From: Lachnospiraceae bacterium
GTDB taxonomy: Bacteria > Bacillota > Clostridia > Lachnospirales > Lachnospiraceae
Direction of reading: 5' to 3'
NCBI GenBank assembly: GCA_900770785.1
Contig: CAAGLJ010000248.1
Coordinates: forward strand, 1 to 30,768
Length of the DNA stretch: 30,768 nt
Made by a program: the position numbers and the translations under genes. Positions 1-6,654 of this stretch are shown here, in pieces. Within the stretch, counting starts at the first letter, position 1; every line of letters starts with the position of its first letter. The notes beneath the pieces are model-generated. The model made no database searches and had not been told where the DNA came from. It saw only the letters and a program-made list of their open reading frames with translations.

Positions 1-93
1 CGCAAAGATAAAAATTTGAGGTCACTTATGAAATATGCATCCATGTTTCATGTTGAAAAGATATTAAGACCATATTTGGAGGTATTACTTTAG
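1..93 (+). CDS. C-terminal end of an AbiEi-type antitoxin (partial, cut by window edge)
   Basis: The frame is open from base 1 to a TAG at 91-93 and encodes the last 30 residues of a protein ending in LRPYLEVLL. In AbiE type IV toxin-antitoxin systems the antitoxin AbiEi (a winged-helix transcriptional regulator) is encoded immediately upstream of AbiEii and often ends in a similar leucine-rich tail. The stop codon directly abuts the ATG of the AbiEii-like gene at 94, the usual tight coupling of this pair. The GGAGG inside the last codons (78-82) serves as ribosome binding site for the toxin gene. The identification rests on the short tail plus the downstream partner, so it is probable rather than certain. 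Confidence 0.7.
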   Translation, partial: RKDKNLRSLMKYASMFHVEKILRPYLEVLL

Positions 94-951
94 ATGATAA
101 TAACAGCAAGGCAATTAAAAGATCTGATTCGTAATCTATCAAAGAAAAAATCCGCTGATGCACAGATTTTGATGCGGAATTATATGATGGAACGTTTTTT
201 GGAACGAATTTCTTTATCAGAGTATAAAGACCTGTTTATATTAAAGGGTGGAATGCTGGTAGCCGCAATGGTTGGTTTGGATGCCAGAGCTACCATGGAT
301 TTAGATGCAACCATAAAAGGCGCTAATGTTAGTGTAACGGATGTAGAGACGATTATATTAAAAATTATATCCATCCCCTTAGACGATGGCGTTTCGTTTC
401 GTATCAAACGGATATCGGAAATCATGGAAGAAGCAGATTATCCAGGTGTACGTGTAAGCATGGAAACTAAATTTGACGGTGTAATCACACCATTAAAGAT
501 TGATATTTCCACAGGGGATGTAATTACTCCAAGAGAAATCAGATATAGATTTAACCTTATGTTTGAAGATCGTACAATTGAAGTATGGGCATATAATCTG
601 GAAACTGTATTGGCTGAAAAACTGGAAACTGTTATTAGCCGAAATGTTACGAATACACGAATGAGAGATTTTTATGATATTTATATCCTACAAAAATTGT
701 ATGGAGAACAACTCAAAAAAGAAGTACTATGGAATGCACTTGTAGCTACAGCCGGAAAACGGGGAACATTGGAGCAGATAGAATCCGGGGGCATAAGAGA
801 AATGTTTGATGAAATTGAAACAAGTCCTGTTATGGAGAATTCATGGAAAGCGTACCAAAAGAATTATTCGTATGCTGCTGACATTTCATGGCATATAGTC
901 ATGGAGGCAGTTCTATATTTATATCAAACTGGATGTCCAGATAAATTGTGA
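94..951 (+). CDS. abiEii: AbiEii/AbiGii-type nucleotidyltransferase toxin
   Basis: A 285-residue protein of the nucleotidyltransferase-like AbiEii family, the toxin half of a type IV toxin-antitoxin and phage abortive-infection module. Visible family marks are the Gly-Gly motif (residues 52-53) followed by an acidic D-L-D motif (69-71), a further acidic KIDIS segment (Asp137), the AEKLETVISR helix (174-183) and RDFYDIY (191-197). Length fits the family. Translation starts at the ATG adjoining the stop of the preceding antitoxin-like frame, with GGAGG 11 bases upstream. The toxin is thought to act by modifying an RNA or nucleotide target; this protein's own target cannot be read from sequence. 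Its stop overlaps the GTG start of the next gene. Confidence 0.9.
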   Translation: MIITARQLKDLIRNLSKKKSADAQILMRNYMMERFLERISLSEYKDLFILKGGMLVAAMVGLDARATMDLDATIKGANVSVTDVETIILKIISIPLDDGVSFRIKRISEIMEEADYPGVRVSMETKFDGVITPLKIDISTGDVITPREIRYRFNLMFEDRTIEVWAYNLETVLAEKLETVISRNVTNTRMRDFYDIYILQKLYGEQLKKEVLWNALVATAGKRGTLEQIESGGIREMFDEIETSPVMENSWKAYQKNYSYAADISWHIVMEAVLYLYQTGCPDKL

Positions 952-1568
952 AATATGTATACTCCCCATTAGAAAGAAAAGAAGAATATCGGGAAGTAGA
1001 AAACCTTGTAAGAGAAAGCTTTTGGAACGTTTATCGTCCGGGCTGTCTGGAACATTATGTTTTGAATCAGTTAAGAAATAATAAAGCTTTTGTCCCGGAG
1101 TTGGACTTTGTTATGGAGCAGGATGGAAGACTAATAGGTCAGAATATGTTTATGAATGCCATTATAAAAGCAGACGATGGCAGAGACATACCGATTATGA
1201 CTATGGGGCCTATCTGCATTACACCTGACTTAAAGAGAAAAGGCTATGGCAAAATACTTTTAGATTATTCCTTCAAAAAAGCAAGAGAGCTTGGATGTGG
1301 CGCACTGTGTTTTGAAGGAAATATTGATTTCTATGGCAAAAGCGGCTGTTCATTTGCAAGTGAATATGGTATCCGATATCATGGGTTGACTGAGGGAGAG
1401 GATTCATCTTTTTTTCTGTGTAAGGAATTAATACCCGGGTATCTTGATGGCATCACAGGTGAATATGTTACACCATCGGGATATTTCGTGGATGAATCAG
1501 CAGTAGATGAGTTCGATAAAACCTTTCCATCTAAGGAAAAGTTGAAGCTTCCGGGCCAACTATTCTAA
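948..1568 (+). CDS. GNAT-family N-acetyltransferase
   Basis: A 206-residue acetyltransferase of the GNAT fold (YhbS-like). The acetyl-CoA binding motif A is clear around residues 85-103, with a beta strand MGPICI followed by the pyrophosphate loop RKGYGK and a helix. A second conserved strand, ALCFEGNIDFYGKSGC, is typical of motif B. The start is a GTG overlapping the AbiEii stop (GTGA), with no strong ribosome binding site, so expression probably depends on translational coupling to the toxin gene. The acceptor substrate is unknown. Given its place as the third gene of the toxin-antitoxin operon it may be an accessory, but it could also be an unrelated acetyltransferase read through from the same promoter. 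Confidence 0.88.
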   Translation: MKYVYSPLERKEEYREVENLVRESFWNVYRPGCLEHYVLNQLRNNKAFVPELDFVMEQDGRLIGQNMFMNAIIKADDGRDIPIMTMGPICITPDLKRKGYGKILLDYSFKKARELGCGALCFEGNIDFYGKSGCSFASEYGIRYHGLTEGEDSSFFLCKELIPGYLDGITGEYVTPSGYFVDESAVDEFDKTFPSKEKLKLPGQLF

Positions 1569-1590
1569 ACGAATCCGCCAGGAAGGAGGG

Positions 1591-1619
1591 AAAAGCAAAA
1601 GGGCGTTATGCCCCTTTGC
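1591..1619 (-). terminator. Rho-independent terminator of the binding protein/permease operon
   Basis: Read on the minus strand, a 10-bp stem (GCAAAGGGGC pairing with GCCCTTTTGC, one G-U pair) with a 5-base loop is followed by TTTTCCC. It lies 19 bases after the permease stop at 1638. On the plus strand the same stem has an A-C mismatch and no T run, so it mainly serves the minus-strand operon, though it may also limit read-through from the GNAT gene. Confidence 0.75.
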
Positions 1620-1637
1620 TTAGTACCCAAACACCTT

Positions 1638-2651
1638 CTAACGTATACCTCCTGTTTTTCTGAGCAAAACAATGAAAAACGGGGCTCCAATTACTGCTGT
1701 CAGAATAGAAATCGGGATTTCTGCTGCTGTTGCACTTCTGGCAATAGTATCAATCACTACCATAAAAATCGCTCCAAATCCAATACTTGCAGGAACCACT
1801 CCTTTATTATCATTTCCAAAAAGCATCCGGGAAACATGGGGTATCAGCAGCCCTACCCAGCCAATTTTTCCACAAAGGGATACTACCGAAGCGGTAATCA
1901 TGGCAGAGGCAATAATGGTAAGTGTACGTATCATTTTTACATTTACTCCAAGTGATTTCGCCTCATCCTCATGCAGAGAAAGGGTATTCAGCTTCCACCT
2001 TAAAAAGAAAATAACAGCCATTCCGATGATGATAAAAGGGCAGCCCATCAATAAATCCCTGTAGCCCACACCGGACAGACTTCCCATCAGCCAAAAGGTA
2101 ATCTCCGGGAGGGTATCCTGGGGATCCGCTGCATACTTAATCAAAGAAACCATGGCATCAAAGAGGGAGCTGATGACCATACCGGACAGAATAATCATAA
2201 TAATTGTACTTTCTCCTTTTATCCTGCTGATAAAGTAAACCAGCCCCACACAGACGATGCCAAGGATAAAGGCGCAGCCTTGAATGCCCACTGCACCAAG
2301 TCCCAGCATAATGCCCAGCGTCGCCCCAAAGGAAGCACCAGTGGCAACTCCCAGAGTGTCCGGTGTCGCCAGCGGATTGGAAAAAATACTCTGAAAAGCA
2401 GCCCCCGACACTGCCAGTCCCCCTCCCGCCAGTGCAGCCAGCAGTACTCTCGGCAGACGAATGGAATAGATTACCGTTTTTACATTAGGGTCAACCTCCT
2501 CCATTGCAAACCCTTTGGGAAGCAGTGTATTAATAATCTGTCCTATGCTGATACTATATCTTCCAAATCCCATAGCCAGAACCATTACTGCAATCAGTGC
2601 AGCCGCAACACCAATTACCCATATCCCCTGCCTTGCTAAACTTTTTTTCAT
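1638..2651 (-). CDS. FecCD/BtuC-type ABC importer permease
   Basis: An integral membrane permease of the FecCD family, about 337 residues, which imports metal chelates such as siderophores, haem or corrinoids as a homodimer. The family signature GGGLAVSGAAFQ with SNPLATPDTLGVATGA is present near the N-terminus, and the many hydrophobic segments are consistent with about ten membrane helices. The chosen ATG at 2651 has GGAGGT five bases upstream; a longer TTG frame to 2663 would overlap that site. It sits 19 bases after the binding protein gene, as one operon. No ATPase follows it. The matching ATPase is encoded at 9933-10730 on the other strand, beyond the nitrogenase-like genes. The substrate is not readable from sequence. 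Confidence 0.93.
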   Translation of the reverse strand: MKKSLARQGIWVIGVAAALIAVMVLAMGFGRYSISIGQIINTLLPKGFAMEEVDPNVKTVIYSIRLPRVLLAALAGGGLAVSGAAFQSIFSNPLATPDTLGVATGASFGATLGIMLGLGAVGIQGCAFILGIVCVGLVYFISRIKGESTIIMIILSGMVISSLFDAMVSLIKYAADPQDTLPEITFWLMGSLSGVGYRDLLMGCPFIIIGMAVIFFLRWKLNTLSLHEDEAKSLGVNVKMIRTLTIIASAMITASVVSLCGKIGWVGLLIPHVSRMLFGNDNKGVVPASIGFGAIFMVVIDTIARSATAAEIPISILTAVIGAPFFIVLLRKTGGIR

Positions 2652-2670
2652 GAATACCTCCAATCAAAAA

Positions 2671-3846
2671 TCAGTATGCAGACGCTTCACGAGGAGGGTT
2701 AAACATTTTTTCCAGCTGCTCATCCGTCAATTCAATAGAAAAATAGTTGCCAAAGTACTCTCTGGTCACCTGTTCAATATCTATATCCTCAAACAATTCA
2801 GGGTATACAGACTTGGCTACCCACTGCAGCGTAATTGCTGTATCTACACCGGGGGTATAAGATCTGTACCAGCCCAGAGGCATCTTGTATACCTGCTTAT
2901 TCTTTACCGCAGACACCGTACTCCAGTCATCATTACCAATGGCATTGTTATACAGGTCCTCCGGCTGGGCCCGGGTAAAGTTGGTAATCAGAATTACATC
3001 CGGATTCCATTCATACACCTGCTCCATATTAATACTGGCACTGCCGGGAGTCTCTATTCCCTCTCCTACATTAATTGCCCCTGTATGATCACACCATGAC
3101 TGACCAAAAAACACCTTACCGGAGGTAGTCATCGTTGCATCACTATAGGTAAATAAAAGCATGACCTTTTTTCGCTCTTCCTCAGACAAGCCGGAAACCC
3201 TTGCGGCAATATCCGCCTGCACCTGCTCGGTGTATGCCTGAACATCCGCAGCCATTTTATTTTCACCAAAAATCTGATCAAACAGCTTTAACCATTCTCC
3301 GGTAGTGGTCACTACATCATAATTCCATTTGGAAACGGAGACACCGACTACAGGAATACCTGCTTCACGAAGGCTGTCTGCTGCCTCTCCACTGACTCCA
3401 ATAACGATATCCGGATTGAGCAGTAAAAGTTCCTCTACATTAATATTTTCCCCTTCATAAAATTTTGTTGATGCCCTTAAAAATTCCGGATAAATCTCCC
3501 CTAAAATACCATTTTCAGCGGCTGCCATTGCTGCCGGTGAAACCCCCACAATCTTTTCAGCACTGCCTAAATATACAGACAGCTGTGCCGCTATGGGCCA
3601 TGTACCTACAACAATTCTATTGATTTGGGCAGGGATTTCCACCTCTCTGCCATCATGATCTACAATGACCTTTGTTTCTCCCACAGCAGTCTCATTCTCC
3701 GTTTCTGAAGATGTCTCAGCTGCTGTACCTGCTTCGACCCCAGCTTCTTTGGTGGTCCTTGTTCCTGTGGTGTCAGATGAGCTTCCACATCCTGCTATAC
3801 CAAGGACTAGGACAATCGTTAGAATAATAGATAAAATTTTTTTCAT
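2671..3846 (-). CDS. Fec/Btu-type substrate-binding lipoprotein
   Basis: A 391-residue binding protein of the Peripla_BP_2 type, tethered to the outside of the membrane and delivering substrate to the FecCD-type permease that follows. It has a lipoprotein signal peptide with lipobox IAGC (lipidated Cys20), a Ser/Thr/Glu-rich linker to about residue 60, then the family fold with VDHDGREVEIP, NRIVVG, LNPDIVIG and the C-terminal lobe GWYRSYTPGVD. The ATG at 3846 is chosen because AGGAG lies seven bases upstream and the signal peptide begins there; an upstream extension to 3897 has no supporting site. A Crp-geometry palindrome at 3914-3929 lies upstream. The ligand class (siderophore, haem, corrinoid or other) is open. 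Confidence 0.93.
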   Translation of the reverse strand: MKKILSIILTIVLVLGIAGCGSSSDTTGTRTTKEAGVEAGTAAETSSETENETAVGETKVIVDHDGREVEIPAQINRIVVGTWPIAAQLSVYLGSAEKIVGVSPAAMAAAENGILGEIYPEFLRASTKFYEGENINVEELLLLNPDIVIGVSGEAADSLREAGIPVVGVSVSKWNYDVVTTTGEWLKLFDQIFGENKMAADVQAYTEQVQADIAARVSGLSEEERKKVMLLFTYSDATMTTSGKVFFGQSWCDHTGAINVGEGIETPGSASINMEQVYEWNPDVILITNFTRAQPEDLYNNAIGNDDWSTVSAVKNKQVYKMPLGWYRSYTPGVDTAITLQWVAKSVYPELFEDIDIEQVTREYFGNYFSIELTDEQLEKMFNPPREASAY

Positions 3847-3913
3847 GAACATTCTCCTTTTTTGGTTTTTTATATGCAACCTCTTAAAATACGTCATACT
3901 GTCAATAATTTGA

Positions 3914-3929
3914 GTTAGTAATTTCTAAC
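3914..3929. promoter_or_regulatory. Candidate Crp/Fnr-type operator upstream of the binding protein gene
   Basis: A perfect inverted repeat, GTTAG-N6-CTAAC. The 5-6-5 spacing equals that of classical Crp sites (TGTGA-N6-TCACA). It matches the site at 6540-6555 at 14 of 16 positions. Half-sites GTTAGT recur at 3970 and 3990. Its assignment to the Crp/Fnr-type regulator encoded at 5810-6469 is inferred from geometry and location. Confidence 0.6.
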
Positions 3930-3992
3930 CTATATTTAAAAAAATTTACTCTGCGTATTTTTATTTTAAGTTAGTTACAATTTATTTTTGTT

Positions 3993-4022
3993 AGTCTATC
4001 ATTTTACATTTCAATATGTCAA
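3993..4022 (-). promoter_or_regulatory. Candidate promoter for the binding protein/permease operon
   Basis: On the minus strand TTGACA (4022-4017) is followed after 18 bases by TAGACT (3998-3993). The -10 overlaps a GTTAG half-site at 3990-3994. This would give a leader of about 140 bases containing the 3914-3929 palindrome. In the roughly 280 bases between the two flanking genes I see only this promoter, the palindrome, the half-sites and two short CCGATAAT repeats (4076, 4115). Confidence 0.45.
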
Positions 4023-4127
4023 CGCTCTGTTTCTCTGATTTTTTTATTTTGGCTTTGTAAAAACAACTAAAATTTCCGATAATATCAGCTTTTTCTCTCC
4101 CTGATACGATTTAACCGATAATTATTC

Positions 4128-5648
4128 TCACCTTCCTGCCAAAATATCCTCTTCAATCCAGTCCATTAACCCATCAAAGAAAGGCTCTGTTGTAGGCATA
4201 AAGCCTTGTCCAATATGATAATCCGGATCCAGGGACATAACATAAAGGTTTCCTTTGAAGCTCATATCCTTATAGATAATCGCCTCATCCAACTCATTTA
4301 CCAGTATAATCTCCGACTGTGCTGGGGGATAGAAAGCCCCATGATAATGCCATTTTGCCACTCCCACATCGATTTTGCCAAACAGGCCTTCCCTGGTGCG
4401 CTCCGGCTGCTTAACCTCAATTTTTCCTTCCTCCAATGACTCCACTGCATAGAGAGGTAAATCTGCTCCCTCCATGCGCCACCACCAGAAATTAGTAGGA
4501 TAACTCTGCCATTTGATATTGGGCAGATACTCCTTCATGCTGTCTCCCAGAGAAACAATATGTCCTCCATTCTTCAAATAAGTCAGGATTTTTTCCTTGT
4601 ACGGTATCAGAAATCTTGCATTCAAATTGGAGGCCATTACCACATAATCATAGTCTTCAAAACAAAAATCTTCCATCTCGGCTGCATATACTCTTGTAGT
4701 AAAAAAATCTGCGTATTTTCCCCCTTTGTTTTGAAAAAATTTCTGATGGAAGGCTATTCCTCCGGTAATCACTGCCTTTTTCAATTTGGATAGGGAATCT
4801 TTAGGCTTTCCATAATCAAAGACAGTTTGGGTATTTAATTCTGTGTTTCTGTATTTACATTCCTTCCGCAATGCCTGATAGTCTTTTTGGGACAGTTCTT
4901 TTTCCAACCAATACAAAAGGTTTGGTCCCATTCTCCTGGCCGTTGTATTTTCATAAGCACCAAAACTGATCAAGTCTGAAGCAGCAGTGGCCAGAATGAT
5001 TCCATTCGTGGAATTTCTATCTACATAAGCCACACACTTACCATCATTATCTTCTAATATTATTTCCGGCTTCTGCTCTTCCGAAAAGTCATCAAGCTCA
5101 AAATATCCCCGGTTAAAAAAGCCCTTTACCCCTCGTCTGAAATTCACATCATATTCTTTTACCCCATCAAAAATACATTTGCTGCTCTCGCTTTCAGTAA
5201 AGCAAACCTCCCTGTCCTTTATTGCCATAGGACTGGCTATGTAGCCTGCATTACCCGGCAATATTTTCGTAAAATTCTGCATGAAGCTGAAAATCACTCC
5301 ACCGTTATCCAGATAAGCCCTTATTTTTCCTTTAAACCTGTACAGATATACTTCATCAATCATCGCCGGCAAAACCACTGCACAATAATCCTCTAAATGA
5401 ATTTTCTCCATATCCTCGTAAATATCCACATATTCCAGAATATTGCAATAAAGAAAATGCTCCGTAATTTCCTGTATTACCTTTTCCTCACTTACCCCAT
5501 CATTCCACGAATCCACATAAGCAATCTTCCCGTATTTCTGAAGTCCGCTATAGGCGAAGGGCATATCTGTATTTACCCCTCTGAATATAGTTAATTTTTC
5601 CACTTGAATCTTATATTGAGTCCCCTGTACCAAACAATCCGGTCCCAA
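4128..5648 (-). CDS. Tandem-domain protein resembling class I amidotransferase/ThuA-like folds, unknown function
   Basis: A 506-residue soluble protein I do not recognise by name. It appears to be an internal duplication. Each half has an acidic strand-turn (DYCAVVLPAMID in the first, DYDYVVMASNLN in the second), then a helix and a glycine turn (LDNGGVIFSF and LKNGGHIVSLGD). Each half ends in a similar strand and acidic helix (GPNLLYWLEKEL and FDGLMDWIEEDI). This pattern recalls glutamine-amidotransferase-like (flavodoxin-like) domains, but I see no convincing Cys-His-Glu triad. There is no signal peptide. The start is a TTG at 5648 with AAGGAGG only three bases upstream, so the exact start is unsure; a GTG at residue 16 is an alternative. 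It lies between the regulator and transporter genes of the nitrogenase-like cluster, hinting at a role in handling its substrate. Confidence 0.7.
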   Translation of the reverse strand: MGPDCLVQGTQYKIQVEKLTIFRGVNTDMPFAYSGLQKYGKIAYVDSWNDGVSEEKVIQEITEHFLYCNILEYVDIYEDMEKIHLEDYCAVVLPAMIDEVYLYRFKGKIRAYLDNGGVIFSFMQNFTKILPGNAGYIASPMAIKDREVCFTESESSKCIFDGVKEYDVNFRRGVKGFFNRGYFELDDFSEEQKPEIILEDNDGKCVAYVDRNSTNGIILATAASDLISFGAYENTTARRMGPNLLYWLEKELSQKDYQALRKECKYRNTELNTQTVFDYGKPKDSLSKLKKAVITGGIAFHQKFFQNKGGKYADFFTTRVYAAEMEDFCFEDYDYVVMASNLNARFLIPYKEKILTYLKNGGHIVSLGDSMKEYLPNIKWQSYPTNFWWWRMEGADLPLYAVESLEEGKIEVKQPERTREGLFGKIDVGVAKWHYHGAFYPPAQSEIILVNELDEAIIYKDMSFKGNLYVMSLDPDYHIGQGFMPTTEPFFDGLMDWIEEDILAGR

Positions 5649-5680
5649 TATCCTCCTTTCCTAAGCTATTTTTATGCACT

Positions 5681-5692
5681 CTGTCCTGACAG
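5681..5692. repeat. Short inverted repeat in the leader of the tandem-domain gene
   Basis: CTGTC-CT-GACAG, a perfect 5-bp inverted repeat with a 2-base centre, lies just downstream of the expected transcription start of the promoter at 5710-5738. It could be an operator or chance. Nothing else supports a function. Confidence 0.3.
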
Positions 5693-5709
5693 TCTGTACA
5701 TTGTTTGCC

Positions 5710-5738
5710 ATTATAGTGATAAAATATTTATTCTTCAA
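5710..5738 (-). promoter_or_regulatory. Sigma-A-type promoter for the tandem-domain gene
   Basis: On the minus strand TTGAAG (5738-5733), a 17-base spacer and a perfect TATAAT (5715-5710) precede the TTG start at 5648 by about 60 bases. This gives the gene a promoter of its own, separate from the regulator gene upstream. Confidence 0.7.
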
Positions 5739-5809
5739 CTTGTTTTTTTGTTGTTGAGAAAAAAAACCGATAATATCTTTTGATAAAAATTTTTTCCAAA
5801 CTAATATTT

Positions 5810-6469
5810 CTACAATAACTCAATCTGTCTGCCCCTTATCCTGATTACCCTCTCTTCTGACAATTTGGACAGCTCACGGCTTACTGAGCTTCGTTCCGAA
5901 CACAGGAAGCAGGCCAGCTCTTCACGATTAAAGGGAAGAATTATCGTCCTGTCCCCCTTCTCTTCAGACAGAAATTCAAAATAGGCCATCAGCTTTTCCC
6001 TGAGTGTCTTCTGCCCCAGTATCTGTATTTTAGCGTTCAGCCTGATATTGTTTTTTGCCAGTAAAGAGAAGATGTTTTCCATAAGAATCCTATAATAATC
6101 CCCATGGATGTAATACTCCTGCAAAAGCAGCTGTATGTGAACAAAAAAAATTCTGGAAGAATCTCTGCTTCGAATATCATTAAAAAGATTCACCTCCTTA
6201 CTGCAGGCATAGGATACTCCAAAGCTGTCACCCTCTTTCATCCTCTTTACGATAGTGTCATGTCCATTAACCGATAAATGAATAACGTCTACCGTACCCT
6301 CCAATACAATTCCTGCATGGGTTACAGGCTCTCTGTCACCATATATGGTTTCCCCCTTATGATACTCCTTAATATAGCAGGCTTTTGATTCTGCAAGACA
6401 AATAACTATGTTATCCGGAAGTCCATGAAAAAGTTCTGTCTCTCGTAGTATATTGAGATATTTTATCAT
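5810..6469 (-). CDS. Crp/Fnr-family transcriptional regulator
   Basis: A 219-residue regulator of the Crp/Fnr family. The N-terminal two thirds is a cyclic-nucleotide-binding-like beta roll (KGETIYGD, GIVLEGTVDVI, MKEGDSFGVS), then a dimer helix. A C-terminal winged helix-turn-helix spans about residues 175-219, with NREELACFLCSERSSVSREL as the HTH. There is no N-terminal Fnr-type cysteine cluster; cysteines occur at LAESKAC and YACSKE, but their role is unclear. The start ATG has GGGGAG seven bases upstream. The gene is divergent from the nitrogenase-like operon, and the intervening DNA carries a 16-bp palindrome of Crp spacing. It is therefore the likely local regulator. The effector is unknown. 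Confidence 0.9.
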   Translation of the reverse strand: MIKYLNILRETELFHGLPDNIVICLAESKACYIKEYHKGETIYGDREPVTHAGIVLEGTVDVIHLSVNGHDTIVKRMKEGDSFGVSYACSKEVNLFNDIRSRDSSRIFFVHIQLLLQEYYIHGDYYRILMENIFSLLAKNNIRLNAKIQILGQKTLREKLMAYFEFLSEEKGDRTIILPFNREELACFLCSERSSVSRELSKLSEERVIRIRGRQIELL

Positions 6470-6485
6470 CTTATTTCTCCCCTTC

Positions 6486-6499
6486 GTTGCAAATGCAAC
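6486..6499. repeat. Palindrome in the leader of the Crp/Fnr-type regulator gene
   Basis: A perfect 14-base inverted repeat, GTTGC-AAAT-GCAAC, lies 16 bases upstream of the regulator start codon and just before its ribosome binding site. It could be an autoregulatory operator or a small mRNA hairpin. Its sequence differs from the GTTAG palindromes. Confidence 0.4.
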
Positions 6500-6526
6500 A
6501 GAAATGAAAATTGTATTATGTTATTG

Positions 6527-6555
6527 TTGACACACTTTAGTTAGTTATTTCTAAT
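6527..6555 (+). promoter_or_regulatory. Promoter of the nitrogenase-like operon
   Basis: TTGACA (6527-6532), a 17-base spacer and TCTAAT (6550-6555, five of six matches to TATAAT) precede the NifH-like start by about 100 bases. The -10 is built into the right half of the palindrome at 6540-6555, so a protein bound there would block RNA polymerase. Confidence 0.75.
6540..6555. promoter_or_regulatory. Candidate Crp/Fnr-type operator over the nitrogenase-like promoter
   Basis: GTTAG-N6-CTAAT is a near-perfect inverted repeat, identical to the 3914-3929 site at 14 of 16 positions and with the same 5-6-5 spacing. It covers the spacer and -10 of the plus-strand promoter and also lies upstream of the divergent regulator gene. 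Its position suggests repression of the nitrogenase-like operon, with possible autoregulation of the regulator. Confidence 0.6.
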
Positions 6556-6654
6556 TTAATGCAGATTATACTGGATTCTACTTCCCGTTTCAACGGTTAT
6601 ATTGACCATTAAACAGGTTTTCTTAGAACTCCGGAAAACAGAAAGGAAAAAGGA

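Noticed and set aside
1608..3099. Plus-strand frames opposite the permease and binding protein genes
   Set aside because: They mirror hydrophobic or conserved coding sequence on the minus strand and lack start signals.
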